Source: Parasegetibacter sp. NRK P23 (GTDB taxonomy: Bacteria; Bacteroidota; Bacteroidia; Chitinophagales; Chitinophagaceae). From it: a DNA stretch of 64,000 nt. This document shows, piece by piece, positions 44,213-53,290 of this stretch. The notes under the pieces were generated by a model. The model did not search any database and had not been told where the DNA came from. It was given only the letters and a program-made list of their open reading frames with translations. Each line of letters begins with the position of its first letter. Within the stretch, counting starts at the first letter, position 1. The position numbers and the translations under genes are program-made. The stretch covers positions 1,243,889-1,307,888 of the forward strand of contig NZ_JAMDLG010000001.1 of the NCBI RefSeq assembly GCF_023721715.1, written 5' to 3'.

Positions 44213-45166
44213 CTATTGAATCTGTTTCACCACATTATACACCACTTTCGGTTTACCGATAGTGTAGTAGTGCAATACGGGTACGCCGTTCTTTTTCAAC
44301 TCCCGGGATTGGTTCAGCAGCCATTCGGTGCCCACTTCCTCCACTTCAGCGTCGGTTTTACACTTCATGACTTCCAGGCTGAGTTCTGTAGGAAGATCAA
44401 TATGGAAAACACGGGGCAGTACGGTGAGTTGTTTCCTGGTGGTCAGTGGTTTCAACCCGGGGATGATAGGCACTTCGATACCCGCGGCACGGCAATCGTC
44501 CACGAATTTGAAATACTTTTTATTATCGAAGAACATCTGGGTCATAATGTATTCTGCACCCGCCTCTACTTTATTCTTCAGGTATTCCATATCGATCTCC
44601 GGATTCGGGGCCTCGAAATGTTTTTCGGGGTAGCCTGCCACGCCCATGCAGAAATTCGTTTTACCTCCGTTCTGAATATCCTCCTCCAGGTAAATCCCTG
44701 TATTCAGGTTGGATATCTGGCGCATCAGGTCGATGGCGTAGCGGTGCCCTCCGGGATGTGGTTCGAAGGAGGCCTCATTTTTAGCGGCATCACCCCTTAA
44801 CACCAGCACGTTGTCGATGCCGAGGAAGTTCAGGTCTATCAACGCGTTCTCCGTTTCTTCTTTGGTAAAACCGCCACAAATCAGGTGGGGAACGGTGTCC
44901 ACGTTATAATGGTTGCGCAGGGCCGCGCAAATGGCTACAGTTCCGGGGCGCTTGCGGACTTCTATTTTAGAGAAACTGCCGTCCAGTTTCTTTTTGAACA
45001 TGGTTTCGGCGCGGTGGTAGGTCACATTGATCCAGGACGGCTTAAACTCCATCAACGGATCAAGATGGTCGTAAATACTTTGGATGGTCTTCCCTTTCAA
45101 AGGAGGAAGAATTTCGAATGAGACCAGGGTATCTTTGGCCTGTCGGATATGGTCAATTACCTTCAT
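44213..45166 (-). CDS. metF: 5,10-methylenetetrahydrofolate reductase
   Basis: 317 residues. SFEILPPLKGK at the start, NVTYHRAE, TVPHLICGGFTKEE, NVLVLRGD and EAGAEYIMTQMFFDN are the conserved FAD- and folate-site blocks. It makes the 5-methyl-THF used by the split methionine synthase at the left end of the window, although the two are 40 kb apart. A -7-like TAGGTTTG (45192-45185) lies upstream. Confidence 0.96.
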   Translation of the reverse strand: MKVIDHIRQAKDTLVSFEILPPLKGKTIQSIYDHLDPLMEFKPSWINVTYHRAETMFKKKLDGSFSKIEVRKRPGTVAICAALRNHYNVDTVPHLICGGFTKEETENALIDLNFLGIDNVLVLRGDAAKNEASFEPHPGGHRYAIDLMRQISNLNTGIYLEEDIQNGGKTNFCMGVAGYPEKHFEAPNPEIDMEYLKNKVEAGAEYIMTQMFFDNKKYFKFVDDCRAAGIEVPIIPGLKPLTTRKQLTVLPRVFHIDLPTELSLEVMKCKTDAEVEEVGTEWLLNQSRELKKNGVPVLHYYTIGKPKVVYNVVKQIQ

Positions 45167-45283
45167 GTGCAGTTTTTAACGGGGCAAACCTACAAGAAAA
45201 ACAGTTAATTTATTATAATACGTTGAATTTTAGGAAAAGCGTATAAACACCATCCCTTATTTTTGCCATTCAATCATTTTATT

Positions 45284-46078
45284 TTGAGTTTGACCATCCA
45301 TACCAAAGACCTTGTAAAGCGTTACAGCAGCAGAACAGTGGTGAATCATGTTTCCGTAGATGTGAAACAGGGAGAAATCGTAGGACTGCTCGGGCCGAAC
45401 GGGGCCGGGAAAACAACCACATTCTATATGGTAGTTGGGCTCATCAAACCGGATGAAGGCAGCGTTTTCCTGGAAGAAGAGGACATTACCAAACTCCCCA
45501 TGTACAAGCGTGCCCAAATGGGCATCGGTTACCTGCCGCAGGAAGCGTCCGTTTTCAGAAAACTGAGCGTGGAAGATAATATCTCAGCCGTGCTGGAAAT
45601 GACCAAACTTTCCAAAGCCGAACAAAAAGAAAAACTGGAGGATCTTTTAACCGAGTTCAGGCTGCACCATGTGCGCAAAAACAACGGAGATTCCCTTTCC
45701 GGAGGAGAACGCCGCCGTACCGAAATAGCCCGTGCGCTGGCGGTAAACCCCAAATTCATTCTCCTGGATGAGCCCTTCGCCGGTGTGGACCCCATCGCGG
45801 TGGAAGATATCCAGATGGTGGTGGCCCGGCTCAAATTCAAGAACATCGGTATCCTGATCACCGACCACAACGTAAACGAAACCCTCTCGATCTGCGACCG
45901 GGCTTACCTCCTGATCGATGGAAAAATATTTAAACACGGGACCGCCGAAGAACTGGCCGAAGACGAACAGGTGAAACGCCTCTACCTCGGAAGGAATTTC
46001 GAACTGAAACGGAAAGATTACCTGCTTTCCCCCGAAAACAACGAGCCCATGCCCGATGTGGTTAAAATACCCGACTAA
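45284..46078 (+). CDS. lptB: LPS-export ABC transporter ATP-binding protein
   Basis: About 264 residues. Walker [11 protein letters not shown]-loop YLPQEASVF, signature LSGGERRR, Walker [10 protein letters not shown], and the H-loop in [10 protein letters not shown], which is typical of LptB. It powers lipopolysaccharide transport with LptF/G. There is no ATG at a sensible place: the first candidates are TTG at 45284 ([14 protein letters not shown]) or 45290. The still earlier TTG at 45263 falls inside a -7 box TATTTTTG (45258-45265), so I prefer 45284. Confidence 0.92.
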   Translation: MSLTIHTKDLVKRYSSRTVVNHVSVDVKQGEIVGLLGPNGAGKTTTFYMVVGLIKPDEGSVFLEEEDITKLPMYKRAQMGIGYLPQEASVFRKLSVEDNISAVLEMTKLSKAEQKEKLEDLLTEFRLHHVRKNNGDSLSGGERRRTEIARALAVNPKFILLDEPFAGVDPIAVEDIQMVVARLKFKNIGILITDHNVNETLSICDRAYLLIDGKIFKHGTAEELAEDEQVKRLYLGRNFELKRKDYLLSPENNEPMPDVVKIPD

Positions 46079-46151
46079 TCCGCACAGCGCAGATTTCCAT
46101 CAATTCCCTATTTTAAATTCAGAATTCGGAATTTAAAATTTATTTTGCCGT

Positions 46152-47666
46152 ATGAGGATTTTAAGTCCTGCCATATCACGACTTGCCAGGCTCCGTTTGT
46201 GGCAAATTGAACAGTGGATGCAATATCCTGAGGCCGCCCAGCGCGAAGTACTTCAGGAACTTGTTACAGCCGCGCAGTACACTACATTCGGCAGGAAATA
46301 CGGTTTCAACAAACTCTTCTCCGTTAAAGCTTTCAAACAGGCCGTTCCCATTCACGACTATGACGACCTGAAACCCTACATCGAAAAGATGATGGCGGGA
46401 GAAGAAAATGTGCTCTGGAATACACCGGTGGAATGGTTCGCGAAGAGCAGCGGTACTACCAGCGACAAAAGCAAATTCATCCCCATCAGTAAGGAAAGCC
46501 TGGAAGAAACACATTTTCAGGGCGCGAAAGATGTGCTTACTATGTATTACAGCACACATCCCGATTCCGATCTGTTAACGGGAAAAGGACTGGTGCTGGG
46601 CGGAAGCCACCAGGTGAACCAGTTCAACGATACGATATCGTATGGCGACCTGAGCGCCGTATTATTGCAGAACACTCCTTTCTGGGGGCACTGGCTCCGT
46701 ACGCCCGATCTTTCCATCGCCCTGATGGATGAATGGGAATCGAAGATCGAAATGCTGGCCCAGAGCACTCTAAACGAAAATGTAACCTCTATTTCCGGCG
46801 TTCCCACATGGACATTGGTGCTTTTCCGGAGGATACTGGAACTTTCCGGCAAGTCTACCGTAAAAGAAGTGTGGCCAAACCTTGAACTGTATATGCACGG
46901 CGGCGTTTCGTTCACGCCTTACCGTGAGCAGTTCCGGAAACTGATCGGTGCGCCCATCCGCTACCTCGAAATGTACAATGCCAGCGAAGGCTTCTTCGCG
47001 GCACAGGCACATCCGGATGATGACGGCATGTTGCTCTACACCCGGCACGGCATTTTTTATGAATTCATGCCCATCGAAGAATATGGAAAGGAGCACCCGC
47101 AAACCATCGGCTTACCCGAAGTTGAACTCAACAAACACTATGCACCGGTGATTTCCACCAACGGCGGGTTGTGGCGCTACCTGCTGGGCGACACTATTCA
47201 GTTCGTGTCTAAAAATCCTTACCGGATAAAAGTAAGCGGTCGCCTCAAACATTACATCAACGCCTTCGGAGAGGAACTTATGGTGGACAATACCGATCGC
47301 GCCATCGCAATGGCCTGCGAAAGAACCGGAGCGGTAGTGAACGACTATACCGCGGCACCCGTTTATTTCTCCAATGCGGAAAATGGCGCCCACGAATGGC
47401 TGATCGAATTTGAAGCGGCCCCGCAGGACATTCAGCGTTTCGCCTACGAACTGGACAACGCTTTAAAGAACCTGAATTCGGATTACGAAGCGAAGCGGCA
47501 TAAAGATATGGCCCTGCGTATGCCCATCCTGCACAACATTCCGAAAGGATTGTTCACCCGTTGGCTGAAGGAAAAAGGCAAGTTGGGTGGTCAGCACAAG
47601 GTACCCCGTCTCTCCAACGACAGGTGCTACATAGACGAAATCATGGCGCTGCATGCACAGGCTTAG
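46152..47666 (+). CDS. GH3 auxin-responsive-promoter family acyl-adenylating enzyme
   Basis: 504 residues. WFAKSSGTTSDKSKFIPIS is the phosphate-binding motif of the GH3 branch of adenylating enzymes; YNASEGFFAAQ and LWRYLLGDTIQF are further conserved blocks, and FTRWLKEKGKLGGQHKVPRL closes the C-terminal domain. Plant relatives join amino acids to carboxylic acids; the bacterial substrate is unknown. It follows lptB by 73 bases, with AT-rich ATTTAAAATT repeat words in the gap, and precedes fabG. Confidence 0.92.
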   Translation: MRILSPAISRLARLRLWQIEQWMQYPEAAQREVLQELVTAAQYTTFGRKYGFNKLFSVKAFKQAVPIHDYDDLKPYIEKMMAGEENVLWNTPVEWFAKSSGTTSDKSKFIPISKESLEETHFQGAKDVLTMYYSTHPDSDLLTGKGLVLGGSHQVNQFNDTISYGDLSAVLLQNTPFWGHWLRTPDLSIALMDEWESKIEMLAQSTLNENVTSISGVPTWTLVLFRRILELSGKSTVKEVWPNLELYMHGGVSFTPYREQFRKLIGAPIRYLEMYNASEGFFAAQAHPDDDGMLLYTRHGIFYEFMPIEEYGKEHPQTIGLPEVELNKHYAPVISTNGGLWRYLLGDTIQFVSKNPYRIKVSGRLKHYINAFGEELMVDNTDRAIAMACERTGAVVNDYTAAPVYFSNAENGAHEWLIEFEAAPQDIQRFAYELDNALKNLNSDYEAKRHKDMALRMPILHNIPKGLFTRWLKEKGKLGGQHKVPRLSNDRCYIDEIMALHAQA

Positions 47667-47797
47667 TGGCGGCGGATACCAATTCACCTGTTTCCACCTG
47701 CCGATCATCTTCAGATATTTCATACTTTCGGCCCCGGATTCCGATATTTAAAACCGTGCATCCACACGGTCATGAACTGAACCAAAAACAAAAACGG

Positions 47798-48553
47798 ATG
47801 AAATTACTCGACAACAAAGTTGCCATTGTAACCGGTGCCGCCCGTGGCATCGGAGAAGGAATAGCCCTCAAACTCGCCGAACATGGCGCCAGCATCGCCT
47901 TTACCTATGTGAGTGAAGGCAGCGCCGAAAAAGCGGCAGCGCTCGAAGAAAAACTGAAAGGCATGGGCGTAAAAGCAAAAGCCTACCGCAGCAATGCAGG
48001 CGTATTTGAAGAATGTGAAACCTTCGTGAATGATGTAATGAAGGAATTCGGCACCGTAGATGTATGCGTGAACAATGCGGGTATCTCCAAAGACAACCTC
48101 CTCCTCCGTATGAGCGTTGACCAGTGGAACGACGTGATCGCCACCAACCTGAACAGTGTTTTCAACATGACCAAGCAGGTGATCCGCCCCATGATGAAAG
48201 CCAAAAGCGGCAGCATCATCAACATGAGCTCCATCATCGGCATACGCGGAAACGCTGGACAAGCGAGCTACGCGGCCAGTAAAGCAGGTATCATCGGCTT
48301 CACCAAAAGTGTGGCGCATGAACTGGGTAGCCGCAACATCCGTTGCAACGCCATCGCCCCGGGCTTTATCGAAACCGATATGACCCACTACCTGAAAGAA
48401 GGCGCGGCGGCTGATGATTTTCTGAAAAAAATCCCGCTGGGCAGATTTGGCAAAACAGAAGAGATTGCCAATACTACCCTGTTTCTCGCCTCCGATATGA
48501 GTTCGTACATCACCGGGCAGGTACTGAGCGCCTGCGGCGGACTGAATATATAA
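47798..48553 (+). CDS. fabG: 3-oxoacyl-[acyl-carrier-protein] reductase
   Basis: 251 residues from MKLLDNKVAIVTGAARGIGEG at 47798. TGAARGIG binds NADPH, NNAG is the structural motif, and the catalytic residues fit Ser145, Tyr158 and Lys162 (spacing as in E. coli FabG). It reduces 3-oxoacyl-ACP in fatty acid synthesis. A much longer upstream frame from 47561 overlaps the GH3 gene and has no family match, so it is rejected. It could also serve another SDR pathway, but the sequence is close to FabG. Confidence 0.93.
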   Translation: MKLLDNKVAIVTGAARGIGEGIALKLAEHGASIAFTYVSEGSAEKAAALEEKLKGMGVKAKAYRSNAGVFEECETFVNDVMKEFGTVDVCVNNAGISKDNLLLRMSVDQWNDVIATNLNSVFNMTKQVIRPMMKAKSGSIINMSSIIGIRGNAGQASYAASKAGIIGFTKSVAHELGSRNIRCNAIAPGFIETDMTHYLKEGAAADDFLKKIPLGRFGKTEEIANTTLFLASDMSSYITGQVLSACGGLNI

Positions 48554-48571
48554 TTGAAAAATAAGATAAGC

Positions 48572-48601
48572 ATCCCTGCCCGTATTGGGCGGGGATTTTT
48601 T
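48572..48601 (+). terminator. Terminator after fabG
   Basis: ATCCCTGCCC (48572-48581) pairs with GGGCGGGGAT (48587-48596) with one U-G pair and a 5-base loop, followed by T. It reaches the stop of the convergent PepSY gene. Confidence 0.85.
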
Positions 48602-49784
48602 ATGCGCCTGCAGGTTGAAATGCAGGAATAGCGCTATTTGCAGGAACAGGCTTTTTAGCCGGAGACTTCTTCTTTTTCCTGACCCACCAGATCGCGAAAC
48701 CGGTTACGGGCATACTTGCGGCAAGTAAACTCAGCAGGAAGGCGAATATTTTTCCCCCCATGCCAAAGAAGCGACCGGTATGCAAATCATAATTACTGTG
48801 TTTGAACTTATCGCCGGCAGAATAATTCGCATACAGGTTTTCACGAACCACTTTTCCTGAAACAGCATCTACCTGGATATCATTTGTTTTGCGGTACCAT
48901 TTGTAGGGGTAGTGCAGTTTTAATTTGATGGGCTCCCCCTTCTTCTGGGGAAAATTAATATGCGTCTCAGTGGCTCCCGGATATTTTGCGGAAGCTTCCT
49001 GATAAGCCAGAACAGGTGAATAGAACACATTGTTTCCAGCCATCATCATTCCGGGTTCCATTCTTTTTTTCTCATCTTCCTTTTTCTTTTCATAAGGAGA
49101 GCCCGTAACAAAATAAACGGTACGCTTCACCCAATCGAACGACCACCACATGCCTGTGAATACTATCACCAGCAAAAAAAGCGAACTGTAAAAGCCGAAC
49201 ACATTGTGAAAATCATAGTTCACGCGTTTAGCGGAGGCATTCCATTTCACTTTAAACGATTGCTTCCGCCGCGCCTTATTGCCCGGGAACCAGAGCACAA
49301 TACCTGAAATAAGCAGCACGAGGAAAATCAGGATATTAACCCGGATGATCCATTTCCCTACTTCACCGAGCAGCAACGAGGTATGTATCTTTTCAACGGT
49401 ATGCAGCCAGTCGTGGCGACTGAACCTACTGATCACTGCCCCTGAATAAGGATTGATGGCTACCGCCATCTCTTTTTCAAGGTGTACCTGCCAGGCCCTG
49501 TCGGGCTCGCTGTACACCCGGAGCTGCTTCAGTTTTTCGCCAGGGAAAGCAGTGGTTACCGCTGCAAGTGCCGCATCCGCTGTTATGAATGATTTTCCCG
49601 CCTGGGGTTCTACAAATAAAACCTCCCTGTGCATCTTCTCCCGGATTTCTTCTTCAAAAACATAAATACACCCGGTAATGCTCACGATAAATACAATAAG
49701 ACCACTGGCAAGCCCCAACCAAAGGTGAAGCTTGCCAGAAATTATTTTCGCGGGCGTGGGCCCTTTCTTCTTTTTATTGCTCAT
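48600..49784 (-). CDS. PepSY-associated transmembrane protein
   Basis: 394 residues. Four membrane helices: LWLGLASGLIVFIVSITGCIYVF, IIRVNILIFLVLLISGIVLWF, YSSLFLLVIVFTGMWWSF and FAFLLSLLAASMPVTGFAIWWV. Between them lie two PepSY-like periplasmic domains (FITADAALAAVTTAFPGEK; VLAYQEASAKYPGA). Histidines in KLHLWLGL, EKIHTSLLLG, YDFHNVFGF and YDLHTGRFFG fit the heme-like, electron-transferring siderophore-reductase group (PiuB type). It follows a TonB receptor by 13 bases, so iron-complex uptake and reduction is a likely joint function. Confidence 0.88.
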   Translation of the reverse strand: MSNKKKKGPTPAKIISGKLHLWLGLASGLIVFIVSITGCIYVFEEEIREKMHREVLFVEPQAGKSFITADAALAAVTTAFPGEKLKQLRVYSEPDRAWQVHLEKEMAVAINPYSGAVISRFSRHDWLHTVEKIHTSLLLGEVGKWIIRVNILIFLVLLISGIVLWFPGNKARRKQSFKVKWNASAKRVNYDFHNVFGFYSSLFLLVIVFTGMWWSFDWVKRTVYFVTGSPYEKKKEDEKKRMEPGMMMAGNNVFYSPVLAYQEASAKYPGATETHINFPQKKGEPIKLKLHYPYKWYRKTNDIQVDAVSGKVVRENLYANYSAGDKFKHSNYDLHTGRFFGMGGKIFAFLLSLLAASMPVTGFAIWWVRKKKKSPAKKPVPANSAIPAFQPAGA

Positions 49785-49797
49785 GGGTATGCGCCTA

Positions 49798-51999
49798 TTA
49801 TCTGAAGTTCCATTGTAAACTTAACATCAGCGTTGAAGCGTAATTTTCTCTTTCCACATCGTAACTGGTGAGTACTCCGGCGGTATTGTATACTGATTTC
49901 CTTACTTCTTTGGTTTGGGTAAGCAGGTTTTGCCCGGCAAGCCGCACGGCTAATTTTCTGTTCACCGTGTAATTGAGGAACACATCGAGCCGTTGGATAT
50001 CCGTATTCTCCTTTACTTCGTAGCTGCCATCATCTTTGGTGGTGGGTTCCTGGTTGATGGGTACTTTGTTGAAATTGGCCCCGATACTGAAACGGCGGTT
50101 GTTCATCACATATTCAAGTCCGATGTTGTAAACATAATCCGGTTGGTTCTTGAATTTCCGGAGTTGTCCTGTTTTGTTGTCCAGCACTTCCGAGCGGAGG
50201 ATGGAGTAATTCGCTTTCGGGATGAACTGCCCCACACCTTTTACAGTGATGGCGTAACGCGCATCAAATTCAAAACCCCATACTTTTCCATCTCCCGCGT
50301 TTATGGTTTTAGACACAAACCTGTTCGTTGCGGCATCCAGGTTCACCTGCGATTCCATATAGTCGTTCACGTCGCGATAAAAAGCATTCACGCCAAATAC
50401 GCCCAGTTTCTGTTCTTTTCCGAAGAAGAAATCAAGTCCGGCATCACCACCCAAAGAAGTTTCCGGCTCCAGCAGGGGGTTACCGGCATTATCGGGTTCA
50501 GCAATGGTTCCCTTCTTTTCTTCAAGGAAAGGTGTAAGCTGGTCGAACTGGGGACGGCGTACCGTTCTGGCCATGCCCAACCTGAAATTGAGGCTGTTGG
50601 AAATGTTGTAGAGGTAATTGAGCGAGGGATTCAGGGTATTGTAGTTATTGCTTCTGGCAACCGCGGTATCGTTTCCGGAATCAGCTTTGAAGTAAGAAGT
50701 GTTGCTTCCATTGGTGTACTCCCAACGAATGGCCGGAGTGATAAAATGTTTCGGGGCGATCCAGAATTCATCCATCAGGTAAGCGTTTACACGGTTCTCT
50801 TCGGCGAAATACAAATCCTTTACCCCAATTTTATCCGGTGCGCCGTTCTTTGTTTTAGCTTTCGAACGCTCCCTTTTCTTTTGACCCGCTTCGATAGCGG
50901 CCTGGACACTGTGTTTGTTCCCTAAAAACTGGTAGGTAACACGGTTGATGAATTCGCGGTCCGATTTATCTTCTGTTTCAGTAGTGGCCTCGGTTTCCAC
51001 ACCTTTGTTGTTATATTTGAAGGCTGTCTTATCTTTTTGTTCTTCGTAAGCCTGATAGATGGGGCGGAAAGTGAAGACATGTTTTTCAGAAGGCCGGAAA
51101 GTATAAGTTGCCCGCAGTGCCCAGCCGGTGCGGTCCTTTACTTCGTTGTCGGCCTGGGAAGTAGTATCTATTTTATTCGCGGAATATTTATAGGCGGGTT
51201 TTGTAACTCCTTTGTCTTCCTGTGAATACAATAACATGGGGTCGAAGTTGAAACTGTGTTTCGGAGCGATGTTCCAGTTGAGCCGGGGAGCAAAGTTGGC
51301 TTCTTTGTACTTTTTCAATTCCATTTCATCTTCACCGGATTGCAGCACACCGTTCTTGAAAGATTCCTTTGTTTTTGCCTTTGGCGCCTCGCGGGTCTGG
51401 TAGCCGCCATTCAGCAGGAAGCTGGCGTTTTTGCCGATTGCGTTGCCATATTGCAGGTAGCTGTCGTAAACCGTTCCATGTTCTTCTACTTTTCCCAGGC
51501 TGGCGTTCAGGCGGAGGGTCGGGTGAGGCATGGCCTTCTTCAAAACGATGTTAATACTGCCTGCCATCCCCTGCGCATCCATATTGGCGGTGGGTGTGCG
51601 AAGAATTTCGATCCGCTCAACCATGTTCAGGGGAATCCGATCCACCTGGAACTCTCTTTTTTCGCCGCCGTCCGGAATCCTTTCTTCATCTATGAGTATT
51701 TGGGTGTACTCTTTATCTAATCCTCTGAATTTTACATCTTTAGCTTCGTTTCCTTTGTCCATTACCACACCCGGCAGCGAGCGGAGATAATCCCCGATTG
51801 TGGTCAATTCGAAACGTTCAAAATCTTTACTGGTATAAACGAGTTTGGATGAACCGGCATTTTTACGCGCATCAAGGTCGATTACGCTACGAACAACAAC
51901 TTCCACGAGGTCGTTGGTTTGGGCGGAATCCACTTTTTTCTGCGCGGATACGTCTATAAAAAACAAAGATGTGAGCAGGGAAAGCAGCAGCTTTTTCAT
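49798..51999 (-). CDS. TonB-dependent outer membrane receptor
   Basis: 733 residues. Signal peptide MKKLLLSLLTSLFFIDVSAQ, a plug domain (IGDYLRSLPGVVMDKGNEAKDVKFRGLDKEYTQILIDEERIP, VERIEILRTPTANMDAQGMAGSINIVLKK) and a barrel ending in LMLSLQWNFR. Unlike the SusC protein it has no carboxypeptidase-like N-terminal domain and no SusD partner. Pairing with the PepSY protein suggests iron-siderophore or heme uptake. No clear Fur box was found upstream. Confidence 0.93.
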   Translation of the reverse strand: MKKLLLSLLTSLFFIDVSAQKKVDSAQTNDLVEVVVRSVIDLDARKNAGSSKLVYTSKDFERFELTTIGDYLRSLPGVVMDKGNEAKDVKFRGLDKEYTQILIDEERIPDGGEKREFQVDRIPLNMVERIEILRTPTANMDAQGMAGSINIVLKKAMPHPTLRLNASLGKVEEHGTVYDSYLQYGNAIGKNASFLLNGGYQTREAPKAKTKESFKNGVLQSGEDEMELKKYKEANFAPRLNWNIAPKHSFNFDPMLLYSQEDKGVTKPAYKYSANKIDTTSQADNEVKDRTGWALRATYTFRPSEKHVFTFRPIYQAYEEQKDKTAFKYNNKGVETEATTETEDKSDREFINRVTYQFLGNKHSVQAAIEAGQKKRERSKAKTKNGAPDKIGVKDLYFAEENRVNAYLMDEFWIAPKHFITPAIRWEYTNGSNTSYFKADSGNDTAVARSNNYNTLNPSLNYLYNISNSLNFRLGMARTVRRPQFDQLTPFLEEKKGTIAEPDNAGNPLLEPETSLGGDAGLDFFFGKEQKLGVFGVNAFYRDVNDYMESQVNLDAATNRFVSKTINAGDGKVWGFEFDARYAITVKGVGQFIPKANYSILRSEVLDNKTGQLRKFKNQPDYVYNIGLEYVMNNRRFSIGANFNKVPINQEPTTKDDGSYEVKENTDIQRLDVFLNYTVNRKLAVRLAGQNLLTQTKEVRKSVYNTAGVLTSYDVERENYASTLMLSLQWNFR

Positions 52000-52465
52000 T
52001 CAGGGGAGCATTTCAGGCTGCGAAGTTGCGCATAGTTCTACCGGAAGCTTTACAGAATCGGGAAAATGCCTTTACGAGATCGGGAAAATTTTATGTGAAG
52101 TGCTGTTGCTCTGATTATTTAAAACGGCGTTTTGCTGAGTTATGTAAAAGGCATTTCGCTGTTCTAAGAAGAAGAAGGTTATTAAACAGCATACCGAAAT
52201 ACAAACGCCGTACCTCTACCCATCAAAATCAACTTGTACACATTGTAGGGCTATCCGGGACAAAGTGTTTTTCTTAAACTCAATATTAGAACCAAAGGCT
52301 TCAAATGAAGAACGGGGTAGAAACCCCGCTCCGTGATTATAAAACCTATAAATGACTGCTTAATTGAGTCATGAAATTAGATATTTATCGGAAATCAAGA
52401 AATAGTTTTCCGTTCATCTCAAAATTTTTGCGTTTCCTTTGCAATTCATCTAAGAAAAAGGCTTA
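52000..52465. other. 466-base gap upstream of the TonB receptor
   Basis: AT-rich, no gene seen. It holds a small hairpin CGGGGTAGAAACCCCG (52313-52328), followed by CGTGATTATAAAACCT, a 16-base word also found at 25690-25705, and a spaced palindrome ATGACT-N9-AGTCAT (52352-52372). No convincing promoter or Fur box. Confidence 0.6.
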
Positions 52466-53248
52466 TCAACTTGCCTTGACGGCAGTTTTAAACTTCTCAA
52501 TAGCAATTTTACTATACTCGCTCAGGATAAGTCTGCCGCTGATCGCCGCCCGCTCCTTCAGCAGTTCATCCCAATGCTCGGTTCCTTTCCAGAAGATTTT
52601 CTTCATCTCCCGCATAGCCTCCGGATAAGAATGGGATAAGGTGTTCGCCAAACGTGCAATTGACTCATCCATATTTTCGATGCTTTCATGCACTTCAGCG
52701 AAGAGGCCTTTTCGTTTGGCCCACTCTGCATTGCGCCAGTGGGTGGCATCAATCGCGAGTTGGCTGAAGGCGGATGTTCCTATTTTTCTTTCCACCGCAG
52801 GTCCCACCACGAAGGGGCCAATACCTACGGCCAGTTCGCTCAGTTTCACATCCACGTTGTTCCAGGCGATACAATAGTCGGTGGCTGCCGCAAGTCCTAC
52901 GCCTCCGCCCACACACTTACCCTGTATGCGGCCAATGATGAACTTGGGGCATTTGCGCATGGCATTGATCACTTCCGCAAACCCTGTGAAAAACCTTCTT
53001 CCCTCTTCTTCATTTCTGATATTCGCCAGTTCGTCAAAAGAAGCGCCGGAACAGAATACCGATTCTCCCTCCGAACGGAGGATAATCACTTTCGTACCGG
53101 CATCACTTCCCGCAGCCGAAACTGCCACAGCCAGTTCATGCAGAATTTTGGAAGGAAGTGCGTTTCCCTGTGGATGATAAAATTCTATGGTGGTGATGCC
53201 GTGTTCGGTTTCCACCTTAACATGTCCGTCCTGAATTGTCTGTATCAT
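52466..53248 (-). CDS. Enoyl-CoA hydratase/isomerase family protein
   Basis: 260 residues from MIQTIQDGHVKVETEHG at 53248; the frame is open further upstream, but those residues do not fit the family. The oxyanion-hole segments are VFCSGASFDELAN and GKCVGGGVGLAAATDYC. In place of the usual catalytic Glu pair only part is evident, so the exact reaction is unclear. It starts 42 bases after paaZ and probably works in the same aromatic-acid breakdown pathway (PaaF/PaaG-like). Confidence 0.88.
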   Translation of the reverse strand: MIQTIQDGHVKVETEHGITTIEFYHPQGNALPSKILHELAVAVSAAGSDAGTKVIILRSEGESVFCSGASFDELANIRNEEEGRRFFTGFAEVINAMRKCPKFIIGRIQGKCVGGGVGLAAATDYCIAWNNVDVKLSELAVGIGPFVVGPAVERKIGTSAFSQLAIDATHWRNAEWAKRKGLFAEVHESIENMDESIARLANTLSHSYPEAMREMKKIFWKGTEHWDELLKERAAISGRLILSEYSKIAIEKFKTAVKAS

Positions 53249-53290
53249 AGGTTGCCATTTTGATAATAATTTACAAATTCGCCGGATCAT

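Noticed and set aside
47561-47797. N-terminal extension of fabG
   Set aside because: It overlaps the end of the GH3 gene in another frame; the FabG fold starts at 47798.
52352-52372. Spaced palindrome ATGACT-N9-AGTCAT as an operator of the TonB receptor
   Set aside because: It lies about 350 bases upstream of the gene, occurs once, and resembles no known site; too weak to claim.
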